Source: Sympetrum striolatum (taxonomy: Eukaryota; Arthropoda; Insecta; Odonata; Libellulidae). From it: DNA of 64,000 nucleotides. Below, in pieces: positions 1 through 13,109 of the stretch. The notes beneath the pieces are model-generated. The model had not been told where the DNA came from, ran no database searches, and saw only the letters and a program-made list of their open reading frames with translations. A program made the position numbers and the translations under genes. Each line of letters starts with the position of its first letter. Positions within the stretch are counted from its first letter, which is position 1. The DNA is taken from NCBI GenBank assembly GCA_947579665.1, contig OX388349.1, positions 17,888,459 to 17,952,458 of the forward strand, written 5' to 3'.

Positions 1-2325
1 GAATTTTTTGATACAGTTAGTGATTACTAGAAACTATGACCTGCATTGTCAATCATAATCACAAAACCTGGGCACAAGGCAACCTATGTTCAAGTCAGCT
101 AAATTATAGGACAAGAAAACAATCAAATGGAAGTGTTAGTATTTTCAGGGACATTTAATTCTGACTTCACACCAATTAATTATTCCTTTTGTTGTTTCTT
201 AAATTGCTTTGACAGCTTAGGTCATTTTGCACATTGGCTTCCACCAGGAAAACCCTGGTCTGCTTCCACTTCTCCAAAGTGTTGCCTACTTATCCATCCG
301 GGAGCCGATTTTTCCTCTTTGTCTTTAAAAATTTCTCTCTGTTGTTTTACTTTAATTTTCAATTATTTACTCAGTAAATCTCTTCATTCTGGAAATGCAT
401 CATATATTACCAAGTTGCATTTTAATCAAATAGAAATATTATGAAAGATGAAGAGCTAAGAAAAGATATGCCTTTAATGAAGATTTAAGCAATCGTAATA
501 TCATAAAAACATTCCTTGCAGCTTATTTACTTTTTACTCTTTCATGCTTGAAATTTCACATAGCTCACTGAGATCATTAGGCTGTTAATGCTTCCTGCAG
601 GTACTTAGAGAGATCACCTTCTCCTTTCATGTCTATTATTTGATTTTTAGCCCTGTTTGGGCTAAAGAATCAGTCAGTTGTTCCAGCTGCATACTGAAAA
701 ATGTGTAATTTATGCTTTTTAATTTAAAATATTTACCAAAAATTCCTCAAGGCTGAGAAATTACCTTCTTTCATTTTGTAAACCTATTTGTAAGAATAAC
801 TGTAAGATGCTGAATTTGATATTTTACTTATTTTTGCCTTTGATCATCGTCTTAATTATTTAGAATTGTCAGATATCCCAGTAGGAACTTTCTCTCTATT
901 TTGCTATCTTGTACCATTTTTCTGGAAATCCCCATCAAAAAACAATATATTGTGCCTAAAAAAGCCTATATATGCGTATTCACTGTAAATCTTCTAATTT
1001 TAACCTCTCTAAGCATAGCTTTATTTACATTTAAATTTCATTTGCTTTCATAAGAAGTAAAGAAGTATGCTTTCCTTTGAAACAAAAATGATTTGGTAAA
1101 AAGTGCATTATCATGAATCAACTTTTATCATACAAAACTGGATTAAGTAATTACACATTTGATATTGAATAATACATTTGGATTTTTCAGTAACATCTTG
1201 TGAAGATAACAAAGTACCCAAGAAACTTGGCATGCACACAAATTTCAGGAGTGACAAATACACTGGCAAAACACTTTATTTTTTCCTTTATGTGAATAGT
1301 TTCAAAACCAATCTTTATCAACGTAACAATTTTTTTCAATGGGGTCTCAAAATTTTATTGAAAAATGTTTTATGGTTATTTCATGTATAATATAAAACAT
1401 TTTTCTCATGTGAATCATTTTTATCAATCTATTTATTGTAAAAGTGATGTCTTTTTAATTTCCCTTAAGCTAAACCAAACAGATTGTATTTATATTAAGA
1501 TTTGGAGTACCCTAATTAAACTCAGTGATGTATCATTCCCTGATGTTGAATTTTATGAAATTATATCTGGAGTGCTGAAATGTGTACAAAAAGCTGTGTT
1601 TATGTAAGGAATGTTGTGTGAACAGATCATTCCAGAAATTTTTGTGCATTTTCATGTATTTTTTGTTGCATGTGATGAAAGCAAGTTATTGGCTTCTTGT
1701 TGAGGCATACCTCGCAAGCTGATTTTTACATTTTTTGTGGTTTTGATGTTTCTTTTTCAGATTTTAACAAAACTGTTTGTATATTAATCCTCATCATTTT
1801 TGTAATATAAGTATTACTTTTGTTTGTTTTTTGTGGAGATTTTTGTTTGGTTTTTTCCAATGTTGTTAATTGAGGCTATAAAATATTGGCTTTATATTAT
1901 GAAATCTATACTTTTTCACAGCTATGCTTTATTTGTTTTTGGAAACTAACTACAGCTCAAACAGCACTACAATGTAATTAATAAAATTTTATTGTTGAAA
2001 TATAAATTCAATTTGTGTTGATAAAATGAGTGATTTGCATGTAATGTCAATGCATCTCTTTGGTTCTGATCTTTCTCCAAAATTAATTATTACCATAATT
2101 CTACTTGCATGCTAGCGCTCATGCCAAACTATTTGGCCTTGACTTTTATTCCTTGAGGTAAGTTAGAATAAATATTTGATTTTCTTTGTGTTTCAATCTC
2201 TGATCACTTTGTATTACCTAATATATTTACTAGATTCATATAATTTACATGAGGTTCATGTTCTCAAAATTTTCAATAGCATTATGTTAAAGATTTTTCA
2301 TAAATTGAAATTGAACTATTTTCAG
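1..2325. other. upstream/intronic sequence of the DGK gene, no exon recognised
   Basis: AT-rich sequence 5' of the first recognised ankyrin exon. By family structure, the kinase catalytic and accessory domains should lie further 5', outside the window or in exons too small to recognise. I found no stretch here resembling the DGK catalytic core or C1 domains. Open frames at 127-444 and 1178-1607 have no recognisable composition or motif and look like chance frames. Confidence 0.5.
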
Positions 2326-2389
2326 CCATCTTTTGGAGAAAACCTCACTAGATGTGTTGAAAGCAGCCAAGACTGGGGACATCAAATTG
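2326..2389 (+). CDS. rdgA: diacylglycerol kinase type IV (rdgA / DGK zeta-iota-like), internal exon, start of ankyrin region
   Basis: Exon preceded by a pyrimidine/TTTCAG acceptor and followed by GTAAGG. After one completing base it reads HLLEKTSLDVLKAAKTGDIK and ends on a whole codon. This is the lead helix of an ankyrin repeat (LxxAAxxGD pattern) just before the repeats found in the next exons. In the vertebrate homologue the same position, after the catalytic/accessory domain and linker, begins the C-terminal ankyrin block. Splicing to 3499 keeps the frame (phase 0) and gives ...DIKL-LRDLH..., the expected continuation. DGKs convert diacylglycerol to phosphatidic acid at membranes; in Drosophila, rdgA acts in photoreceptor phospholipase C signalling. 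The catalytic part is not in view, so identity rests on the C-terminal exons together. Confidence 0.75.
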
Positions 2390-3498
2390 GTAAGGAAATT
2401 TCAAAGTATATAATGTCATACAAACTGTAGTTAGAGTTGAGTTTACCCATCTGTTTTCTTGGAAATAGCACAATGAAGATTTTTATCCATATATAAACTA
2501 ACTTTCCATAATTCTATTTGATAACAATACTCTGCATAGTATAAACTTGTCTAGGAATTTATGCATTTTGATTAAGTTTGTAGGTTTTAGGATTTATTTC
2601 ATATCTAAATTTTGTGTAATGTTATTCAATACATAAAACTTTCAAACATTCACAAAATGTATGAAAAATCTCTTTTTTACACCTCAGTTCTACTGCGAAT
2701 CTATTCATCTACTTCAATCTTTTCCTCTTCCCTCTCTGCACTGTTAAGCATCTTGATGTCTTATCACCTTCTTGATAGTGACAATTGGTGTTGGAGGCTA
2801 TTTAAGAAACACATACATGGCCATAGGTCTCTTGAGTATTCTTTATAATAATAGGGAAATGCTTGAATGAGGAAATTGTCTCCTATTCAGTAAGACTTGT
2901 CTTCTTATGATGGGGCCTAAATTCCTAACATAACATATTCTTATAGGAAATTACATGAGCTTGGCTTCAAAAATTACCTTTGTCATTAAGAGCAATGCTT
3001 ACAACCATGAAGTTTCTAAAAATATTTGTATATTTTATCTAATATCTCATAACTTCAAATCAAAAATGATATTAAATACCCCAAATAATAATCTTTACTC
3101 AATTTCCCTTCCTTAGTTACTTGTCTAGATTACTTAGTACCATTATTTCAAATGTAATAATCCTATTAAAGAAATCATGGCTAAAAATTATAAAAGAAAA
3201 CTTTGTTTGTTTTCTCATAGTAGTCTCTTCAAGTCATCTAGAGATGAACCAAGGATACCTTTGGTAAAAGTTATCAATATTTAATTGTTTATTTTTCCCC
3301 TTTCTAGTTTCTGACTAAGCCAATATGTAGTCAGTATTATTAATTGATCATCAACAATTCTTTTTTTCAAATTGGTAGTGTTTACTCTCCTGTTTTAGTT
3401 TATACTTGTGATAAAGACTCTAAAGCTTAATTTCCTCTGCATTGAGAATACTTATTTCAGCTATCAGTGTTTTCATGTTGTTTCTGCTTTCATTTCAG

Positions 3499-3656
3499 TT
3501 GAGAGATTTACATGCAATGGGCTATTCCTTGTTGTCAATTGATTCTTCTGGTCAAACAGCTCTGCATTTGGGCTCCCAGCATGGACACAAGGATATTATC
3601 AAGTACTTGATTGCATCTGCTCCTGCATCAATCTTGAACATGGTGGATAATGACAA
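3499..3656 (+). CDS. rdgA: diacylglycerol kinase type IV, ankyrin-repeat exon
   Basis: Exon bounded by a CATTTCAG acceptor and a GTATGT donor; 158 nt, starting in phase 0 and ending after two bases of a Lys codon. The translation opens with LRDLHAMGYSLLSIDSSGQT, then an ALHLGSQHGHKDIIKYLI ankyrin repeat, then a segment ending ILNMVDNDK. The order and residues parallel the vertebrate DGK zeta ankyrin block, which has the same LRDL/LQ...H, TxLHxA, GxKDxxxYLL and A-P-xxIL steps. Ankyrin repeats in this family mediate protein contacts rather than catalysis. The spacing to the next exon is about 1 kb and the splice phase agrees. Confidence 0.85.
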
Positions 3657-4629
3657 GTATGTTGTTAATTCAGGAAATTTGAACTTGGGCAATGCATGGT
3701 GCTATAACTTTTGCCAGTCCAATTGGGAAAAGTGTTAGCACCTTTTTAGGATTTTTTCCATGTATAATTATTTTACATTTATCTGTAATATCTTTGCATT
3801 AATTTTCGTCTATTGTAATGATCAATGTTGAGATATTTTTCCTTTCATATATTACAAGCTTGTGTACAAGCAATAATAGCCTGAGAATTTGAAAATAAAG
3901 CTTAGAAAAAAGGAAACACTTCCTTAAATTTTGTGGATTACAATTTTCTGTGAACTCAATTATCAGGGTGGCACTAAATATTGTAATATTGGCAAGTATC
4001 TGAAAAACTTTTAGCAATTTACTATCCTAAATTTTATGAAGTACTTGTACTCTTTTATCCACAATCCATCAGAATTACCTTAGTTCATCAGAATTAGATC
4101 TTTTCAAAAGCCTATACAATAAAATTTGGCCGTTGTCTTATTTAAATTTCTCCTGAATTGTTTTCCTCTTTGTTATTTTTTAACCTTCTTCTTATATAAG
4201 TATTCTCTGCATTTTAGGAAAAACAGGTTTCAAGGGATAACTAAATATCAATTTGACTTAATTGAAGTGTGGCATGTACACCATGAAAATTTTACTCTAA
4301 ATTACTAGGCATTATCGCACATTGTCTGTAAAAATTATGTATTTCAGATACATAACTATGTACCTGAAATTTTTTAATGGAATGACTTTTTTATATTTTC
4401 AATTATATCATTTTCTTTCCAAATATCCTCATTTTTGTGAAAATTGATTTAAATCATTATTTCCTAAATAAGTGCTGAAAACATTGGATTGTCTTCTATT
4501 GGAATTCTTCTATATTTGGATAAATATGGGATTTCCACATTTAATCTCACTCATAATTGTGATAGCACGACTTCCTCTTTACTGTTGTTTTTTTAATTTT
4601 ACAAATTAAACTTTTTTGAATTATTTTAG

Positions 4630-4793
4630 AGGCCAGTCAGCATTACACAAAGCAGCAGCTAATAAACAGAGAAGCATCTGCTGCATGCTAGTAGCTGGAG
4701 GTGCTTCTCTAATGCTGAAGGATCGTGATGGACATACTCCTAGAGAACTGGCTGTTACATCCAATGATGAAGAACTAGCCGCTTACTTAGAAA
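4630..4793 (+). CDS. rdgA: diacylglycerol kinase type IV, ankyrin-repeat exon
   Basis: Exon after ATTATTTTAG with donor GTAAGC; 164 nt. The first base completes the Lys codon of the previous exon, and the last base begins a Ser codon finished at 5694. It encodes a GQSALHKAAANKQRSICCML repeat, then VAGGASLMLKDRDGHTPREL, then DEELAAYLES. The GASLMxxDxxGxTPRxxA...ELAAYLE string is nearly diagnostic for the end of the DGK zeta/iota ankyrin region. Both splice phases fit, which strongly supports these borders. Confidence 0.88.
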
Positions 4794-5693
4794 GTAAGCT
4801 GTTTTCCTTTAAAACACTATCATAATTTTTTAAATATATTATTATATGGTGATTTTGAGGTTAGAATCTGAGCCCTTTCTATCAATAATTTCAATAAAAC
4901 CATGTATACTCTTGAATTAAAGGGGCCCTAACTTTTTCGAAAAATTCTGTTTTTCTTATATCTTGTTCACAATTTGATCAAGTTTTAAAGGCTCAGTCTT
5001 CCATCTAGTCATCAAACAATCAAAGTAATTTAATGGTATCTATTTTCTTGTGCTAATTACTATTCTAATAATAATAATTAATCAGTGTCCAATTCAATTA
5101 ACGTTGAGTTTCAATAGAATGCAGAAGTCCAGCTACACTTTTCAATGCTTCGTGTTTAAATATACTGCAGCAACAAATTTATATTAGCCATAGCTAAATT
5201 CTCTCATTGCTGGTATTTGCTGGATTGTGTGAAAAGGTTGCATATCTCATACTGAATATTGCAACCAGTATTTGTTGGAAGATGTGACAAGATGGGAGGT
5301 TATTTATGTAACACTACTTATGTTAATTATGTACTTCTGCCTCCTAGATATATTTCTCTTTTGTAATTAGTTCTATTTTTTATATTTCATTCATTGACTG
5401 CACATATGGTTTAATTGCACCATTAATATGCATAAATATTTTTGCTGCTTTAGGATTACATTACATTACAATACCATTACATCTCATTTGCAGAAAACTT
5501 CTGATTTGGATGTTATAAAATTATTGAATAATTTCATTTGTAATTTCTCCTCCATTTTTTCCTTTAGTGCAACTCTTAAATAGTCCTCCTCTAAATAATT
5601 CTTTATAACGATATCTACTCTTAACTTAGGATGTAAAAGAGTTACTCTTTGCTGTAAAATATTAATAAATCTTATTTCTTATGTCTATTGTAG

Positions 5694-5743
5694 GTCAGGA
5701 ACAGTTTCAACTTGTCGCAGAAGATATGGAGACAGTGGTGTGA
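5694..5743 (+). CDS. rdgA: diacylglycerol kinase type IV, terminal coding exon with PDZ ligand
   Basis: Final coding exon after a TATTGTAG acceptor. Two bases complete a Ser codon, then QEQFQLVAEDMETVV and a TGA at 5741-5743. The last residues ETVV fit a class I PDZ ligand (T at -2, V at 0), and the vertebrate zeta isoform likewise ends ETAV. The C-terminus is therefore probably a scaffold-binding tail. The 3' UTR follows directly. Confidence 0.85.
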
Positions 5744-8700
5744 ACAGTGCTTTGATGAAGTCCCTAATGTCACTATGAAGTATATGATTACTGGAGAAGA
5801 AGAAATGTTTAACCTGAAGAATATATGAAGATTCTGACCAAAAAATATGACAGTAATATCAAGAAGTTAGTTCATGTACAGTTATTTTAATGGAATTGAT
5901 CGGAAGATATTTGATTTTTTCTAATTTTGAAAGAACGTACTTAAGTGGCAATCTTATTTGAAGAATGTAAGCAATTAGAAGGGAAGTTAGGACAGTTGCT
6001 GCAACTATTCTTAGATACGAAGATTTTTTTGAAATCGTGATAAATTAACAAATGGCTTAGAAGTATAGGAGAATGGAGAATTTTATTTTGAAAAATATCA
6101 GTTTTAATGTACAGCTTCATTTTAAACTATGCCTTTGAGACAACCTTCATATGATCAAACATGAAGTATAAAAATTTGAGAGACGTTAAACCTCAAGTAG
6201 ATATTCTTTGGGGTAAAGGAAGAACTTGGATACATAAATATGTATTTTTCGTTTCAGCTGCAATTATTTTGATATAAGACAAAATGCATTCAATAATAAC
6301 TGCACAGTGGAAACATTTTCTATCAAACAGTATAAGCTTATCTAATACTTAATAATTAATCTGTGAATTTCTCAAAATTCACAAATTGTGACACCAATCA
6401 GCTTTATTATAAGCTGAATGTATGGTATATTCATACACATCTACACACCTACACATAAACATATATGTATATATACATACATATTCAAATTTCATAGGGT
6501 AATAGGTATTGTACAAAAGGGGTATTTATAAAGAAAATGGCCTTGCACTTATTACTATGCAGGTAAAGAGCTTTTGGGCATATGCTATTTTTCCCTTTTA
6601 GAAAAAATAGTGAGATATTTACATGTGCCAACTAGTACTTTCAGAATATTTCTACTAAAGGATCAAGGATGAAAACTTTCATTCACCTTACCTGCATCTT
6701 TCAATGCCTTGAAAACTGTAAAATTATTACTACTGAAATATTCCTTATATTTGTAAATTAAGAAGATAATTTTTTTAGCTTGTTGGTGAATTTCTTGTTG
6801 TAACAAAATATAATTTTCCAAAGAATCTCCTTCAAATTGCCTTGACAACTTATATCTTGAATGTGCCATGCTCAATCTTGTTCTCTTGTGATAAAAACTG
6901 AGAACATTTGACTACTCTTATGGACTTTGTATTGTGTTTCTTTACTCAACATGTTCAAGAATGTTAGTGAAAAAGCAAATGTTGTTATTGCATGGGCTAT
7001 AAGTATGAGTGAAATGGGAGATAACCATCAATCATTGTTAGCTTAGTTGATTCAGTTGCTCCTTTGTTGAACCTCTTGAAAAGGATTTGATCCCTGCTCA
7101 CTGGAAAGTCACCATTCCATTCATGGTAAAGCCTCGTTGAAATTTCCAACACAGAGACAGCATTACTTACTTAACGGCGCCATCAAAATATTGCAAAATT
7201 ACAGCAACATTTGAACGAAACTCCACCAAGTGTGAGATACCACAGATAATTCTCGTGTAACAGATGAGTCAATTGTCTTATTGATAAAAATCACCCAATC
7301 TAGTTTATTTTTGCTTTGCGTACCATTTTTTAATAAGTGAGACTGATAAAACTTTCTATGTCCTCCAGCAAATAGTGTCTTGTTTCTTCTAATGCTAACT
7401 TGAAAGGTATCCAATCAGCTCCCTATCATTGATGGAAAAAATGTTAGGAGAGAACACACTGGTAGTCTGATAGTGTGAGTTACACTAAAGAATATTTGTA
7501 CCATAATACGTCTGTAAGTGGTGATTCTCAGTATCATAGTTTCATGTGTACATACATCATAGCTTGTGAAAGTCGCCATCCCGCTAGTTTCTTGATTATT
7601 TTGAGAAGGAAATTCTATATTTTGCACTTTGTAATTCGCAGGTCAAAATGCCTAAATCGGAAAGAACATTTTGATATAAGGTATTATTCTGATTGTTTAA
7701 ATGGAAATACCAAATAGTTCGAAGGAAAAATTCATTGTAAAATAAAATTCAGATTGTACATCTTTGTATGAGAGACGTTACGTTGAAATTGATTCATAAG
7801 GAAATTATCTCGAAGTTGATGAAGTGTTGTAATTTTTCTACTCGATAATATGATAAGCTTTTATCATCAATGGATTAAGTGGAATCTTGATAAGAAACGA
7901 GACATCCATTGAACATGATTTGTATTTTCAAATGGATTCAAGTTTACATTTTTGAATGATCTTAATTGGTTTGCTCTCAGTGAGCTCTTACTAAGCCCAT
8001 GAGCTGGTGCTATTCCATCTATATGTATAACCTTTTTATAAGGAGACTTTCCATGGTGTTAATTCTGGAGTGTGCAACTCTCTCTTAGTTTTGTGTTTAT
8101 TTTCGGAGTATTCTATTTCAATATTCTTGATGCTTCAGCATTGCAATTGCTTAGAGACTTATTAAGCGAGTCCAGCATAATAGTGTCCACACTTTTACAT
8201 CGGGAAGCTACTCTCTTAAACTTGCATGATTTCAATGGCACTTACAATTTCAATCGACCTTTTGTTTATATCTTCAAATTCCATTTTCATGAAGTCGCAA
8301 AAGTTGAAAATTACTTCTAGCATAACAGACTTCTGTACAAGTTATTTTTAGGTCTAACATTTTTCTTCATGTTTTGGTGTTGCTTTCATTTCTTACTATG
8401 GCAGTGATCTATGTATTTTAGAAGATATAAGTTTGTTTGCTAATCTTATAGTGTGTTTCTTTAACATTTTAAAGGATTTTTTAATTTAAGATTATATATT
8501 TAGAAGTCTTTAAATGTATAATTTTCTAACAGGAGATGATTAGATCAACATCTTTTCACTGTGGGTTTGGTGTGTCCTTTTTTATTACCTGGCCAGAACC
8601 TTGTTTTTCATCTGGTCTTGAGAGAATTGTACTAAATTTCCAATAACTAACCTATTAGCTACATACTAACACTGAAAACTATTTTTTAAGTCTTCATTGA

Positions 8701-11503
8701 AGTGTAACAATTTTGAGGTATGAGTGAGGCACTGGTCGTGAATGCCACTCAATTTTAGCAATTTTTCCAACCTAGTTGTCATTTGAATAATTGATGACAG
8801 TAGTAAATACTTGTACATTCCAGCACTGTCAATTAGATCTACCCTGATAGGTTGCATATACAGACAATCACATATCATATTTATAAATTTTAAAAGATTC
8901 TGTTAAGTATTGTGTCATATACATTCCAGATATTGAGAATATTGTCCTCACTGTTTAATATTTTTGTCCTTGTTTGTCCCCTTAAATATGACCTGTTTCT
9001 GAGCATGAATGATGGCAGCATCCAAGGAAATATCTGCATTACATTTGTTTCAGTGCTACTTATTAGTCGTTTTTTATTCTGACACTGTCTTTGCGAAATT
9101 AGCAAATGAAATTTGGCGTTTAAATTCACCCACGTTCAATTTTGCGTTATCACAATTACAGATTTTTGTGGATTAATGAGGGATTGTGTGAATGTGTGAG
9201 CATGTTGTGACCAAATATGTTACATGCCACAGAATCTGTGAATCTTTGCTAAAAAGTGATGCTTAATTTTCTTCTGAGTTTTTTTATGGATTGATGACCC
9301 TATGTTGCTTTTTTACGTAGACATTTATTAACGCAACTAATTTTGCTCAAAGCAGAGAAAATAGGATGTTGTCAGAAAGTGTGTTATTGCTGCGTGTTGG
9401 CAAAGAGTGAATGTTCATTTGTTATTTTTTATATTATAATCTTGTTTAATTGAGCATTTGAATTTTTAATAAAGTAGTTGAATGTTCCTCAAAGTTATAA
9501 GGTTTAATAGCAAATGTTTTTATACATAGTATGGTGCATTATAGGTTTTTGATGAGATGATTATAGAGGATAATTTTGATTTTCAAACAGTAATGTAATT
9601 ATAAGAGCCACTTTAGTTTTGTCTTTCTACTTTAGTGTAATGCGATTTGAAAAACACTCTATGATGAATTTTGTATATGACATCTTAGAAACCTGTAGTG
9701 TTCAAACTTGTACAGCTTTACCCTTGTCAGTTGTATCAATTAAAGAAAAGAATAATAAATTAACTTGTATTTTCCCATGGATAACATATTGAAATTTGAT
9801 TTTCACTTTGATTTAATATTTTGCTTGCAGGCAATAAGTTTTACCCCAATTTTCATCTTTCTTAGGTTTTGACTGGTTGAGGTAAGTAAGCATGGAAAAG
9901 AAGTGTCACTGCAAGAGAAGAAAAAGCACCCTAATTTAACCCTCCATCAGTTGTGCTGTATTCTGTACAACAGAAATACTATTTTGCCATTAATTTCCAT
10001 CAATTATCCCTTGAACCTCTAACCTGGGTCTATTCATAAATTACACTCTCTGTTTATTTTAAATGTTGTGTACAGTTTTATTTAAATTTCAGTCCATCTG
10101 CAGCAGTGATTTACTCAGTGAAGTGACAACTATTATGTTATTACCCAACCACTTAGGTTTATTTTTTGTTTATCAGTTCTAATTTTGGTTTATGAAGACG
10201 GTCTGGAAAATAACAACAATTTGGCTATAAGTAAAACACCTGCATAGATCAAAATATTTCATTTCATAGATATTAGAACTGGAGCTTCTTATATTTATAA
10301 AGTATAAAAATTATGATTAAATTGCATACCTTTCTCTTCTACCCAGTTGATCTTGCAGTGTTGTGTTTTATTACTGTAGCTTTCCTGCTGAGTAATTGAA
10401 TTTGAGCCCAAGTTACTGAAAATAATCTGAAGCTTTAAGAAGTGAACAAACTGTGCTTTTATAGGATTCTGCAGTATGTATGCTGCCTGCATTTTCTAGG
10501 ATTTTATATTATTTTAAATGAATCAATACATATGTTAGAACAGAAAAAGTCAATAATCTGCCAAAGGTTATTTTCATTTTAACTCAGTTAATGATATGTA
10601 TTTTATTTAGAAAATTTCTTTCCTCCTGAAAACTCTTTTCAATATCAACTGATCAACACTCAAGAGCAAATTGACTCCACGCAAACAATTCTGGGAAATG
10701 TTCTTTATTCACATTTTTCGATTTACAATTTATTCAAACTTGATTTTGCAATTTTAAAATTTATTTATTTATTCATAAGGACTAAATTTAGGAACCAGGC
10801 CCGGTGGTAGTCATTATCGCAGATGAATAATCACTTCAAATTTACTTTTTACAAATACGTATCTACTAAAGAAAAATACTAAATGCAAATTCATGTTATC
10901 TCTACCTAAAGAAAATTATAGAAGCAATTAATTAACAGTTTCAAATAAAGCAACATAGTAAATTGACTAAATCCAAAATATATACATCATAAATGTAATG
11001 AAAGAACGCACAAAGTTATCTAAACTACTACTGAGGTAATTAAGGGTACTATTATTCGATTCATACAAAAGTAGTCAAATAACTTTCAAATAAAATGCTA
11101 AGAATATGAAAAATCAAAATTCAATTTTGCCTAAGTATAGCAGCTCATCAAAATTTGGGAAATAAAAGAATAGCATCTGCTAAGTATTCCGAAAAATTCT
11201 AAATTTCTTGAAAAGTTCAAGTGAAAAGGTAAATTTAAAATAAATTCAATCATCAATATTTGCCATTTTATTAAGTTCAGCAAAGTTAACATTTTAGAAT
11301 GTAATATAATTATTAAGGATATGGAGCTCATGATCATTCTCAAAAGGCAATGCCCTGTTGCTGTTGTTAAAGCCATATATCCCTGTCTGAAGCTGTTGAC
11401 TTCATCTCCCCATAGAATTTGTAGACATTCTGCTTAGATTGTTATTGGCTAAATCTTCATTCTCTGCTCATTTCTCCCTCATCCATTTCTCCATTTTTTA
11501 TTC
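5744..11503 (+). other. 3' UTR and downstream intergenic DNA of the DGK gene
   Basis: AT-rich, with no supported exon. Canonical AATAAA hexamers occur at 7741-7746 and 9468-9473, among others, so the mRNA end cannot be fixed by eye. A TA/CA-rich simple stretch lies at about 6430-6480. The open frames at 6663-6875, 7199-7717, 8072-8320, 8666-9129 and 10295-10492 show no domain and lie in low-complexity sequence. Confidence 0.45.
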
Positions 11504-11704
11504 TCAAATGTTGATGCTTCTATACCTTTGAAGGTCTTTTACCTTTATCCTATCACATTCCTTGATCAACCTAAGTATTTCTTCCATCATCCATGGTTTC
11601 CTTTGTTCTAGTTTCCTTTTTCCTAGAGTGTTTCCCCCTGTCTCATGGATATATGTTTTCACTTCTTCCCATCCACCTTCTATGGACCTATCTGTTTCTT
11701 TCAC
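11504..11704 (-). pseudogene. non-LTR retrotransposon fragment (endonuclease-RT linker region)
   Basis: A 66-codon minus-strand frame contains WEEVKTYIHETGGNTLGKRK followed by RKPWMMEEILRLIKECDRIK. The pattern WxxxKxxIxETxxxTLGKxK...KPWMTxEILxLIxER is typical of the segment between the apurinic-type endonuclease and reverse transcriptase of many insect non-LTR elements, often annotated 'craniofacial development protein 2-like'. No endonuclease or RT remains next to it on this strand, so it is a short relic. It is opposite in orientation to the RT at 13110-13960, so the two are probably independent or were separated by inversion. Confidence 0.6.
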
Positions 11705-11939
11705 GAAATCTTTGGCTGTTGCTTCATTTTTTTTACTTCTTTAAGCACCAACTGCTTTGGTTTGTTTTTATGTGTTTCTTTGATTTAATATTGCACTTAG
11801 CTATTACAGGTATTGCATGATCACAATCACACTGAAGTCCAGAGTAGCTATAACTATTGACTTGTGTTTTGCACATATATTTGATTAGAATATATTGTAA
11901 TGTTAGTTTTATGGTTATAATTTTATGGTTAGCGATTTC

Positions 11940-12590
11940 TAAGGACTGCGTAAAGGCAGGAATGCGCCACTCCCGGAACCTGTTTCGACCATCAGAGCGT
12001 TTCCGGGGTGCGGAATGTTGACCATGTGTTGACCATCTGCAGAAAGGGAATGGGAAAAGCGTTGGTCCTCAAGATTTGAACAAAGTGTAGTAATTCGATG
12101 AGGAAAACCGACGCTAAAGAAGACGCAGACTTCTGGGCGTCCTCTCTTTTGGAAAGAAGTAGTCAAACAATATAGCTTGACCAGAACGGTCCTCAAAAAC
12201 CCTGGACCCACTCCTGTTGTGTTTTTAGTGTTCCCTCCCTTTGTGATAATTCGTCCCCCAATAATCGTGTTTTGTGTATTAATATGTGTTCTGTGTGTAA
12301 GGGTATTACAGTGTTGTGTAAGGTTTAGTGGTGGTGGAGTTTTATATTTTGTTTCTTCCTCTTTGTTTCGGTTTGTGTTTCCTTGAGTTATAATATGTGT
12401 GTCTTTTGGGGGTAGGGTTTTCATTTGTTTGAGGTATAATTGTCTTATGTTTTCGTATTGAATAGAGTAATATCAATTAAGAGAAATTGTGGTTTTTATT
12501 TCCTTCGGAAACCGAGCGACCCTGAGTTCATGCATTTTGCGGTAAATTCAATTCATTTGTTCTTTTAAATATTGGCGCTCAACTTTCGAT
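11940..12590. mobile_element. possible LTR / primer-binding-site relic
   Basis: A block of higher GC than its surroundings ends with an AATAGAGTAA stretch, a CCTTCGGAAACCGAGCGACC segment, and then ATTGGCGCTCAAC near 12573-12585. In many insect LTR retrotransposons a TGGCGCYCAAC-type primer-binding site sits just after the 5' LTR, so this could be the end of an LTR. I see no matching second LTR and no gag or pol. The minus-strand frame 11939-12424 has no recognisable domain. Confidence 0.28.
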
Positions 12591-13109
12591 CTTTTGATCA
12601 GTTTTTGTTTAAATCTTTATAACCTTTTATGCCCCGCATGGCATTTTTTATTATTTTTCTTATTTTATTCAAAAAGTATCGTTACAATATTCAATTTGGT
12701 ATCTTTTGGTGTCTCCCGGGGCTTTCTTCTGTGTATCTTCTTTGATCTATTATTCCTTAAGCTATCGTGTATTTATGGATACCATATTATATACTCCCTT
12801 AAAATAGTGCTGGGGAAGTGTTGTTACCTTATATTTTGGGTCAACTTATATGCTGAACATAAGTTAAAACCTGATATTCACTTCATAAGATTAGGGATCG
12901 ACTTATACGCCAGCACATATAGTTTTGGTGGAAGCCATACAATTCCATAGTAAAAATATCGTCAATCAAGAGAAGTAACCTTTATTTTAATATATATTAT
13001 TTATATTATGTAATGTTATGAATCAAAGAGTGACTAACTTGATGCTAGAACAAATCATTTCAATAATTCATTTTTTCTACGAATGGATATATATTGTAAA
13101 AAATAGATT

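Noticed and set aside
573..700. Possible DGK exon after CTTCCTGCAG
   Set aside because: The open frame (VLREITFSFHVYY...) has no similarity to DGK domains, and no convincing donor follows.
12177..12386. NPGP string resembling a 2A ribosome-skipping peptide
   Set aside because: The upstream D-x-E residues required before NPGP are absent (reads RTVLKNPGP), and no coding sequence flanks it on either side.
11939..12424. 161-codon minus-strand frame
   Set aside because: Composition is biased and Thr/Asn-rich with no domain. It crosses the suspected LTR relic, so it is a chance frame.
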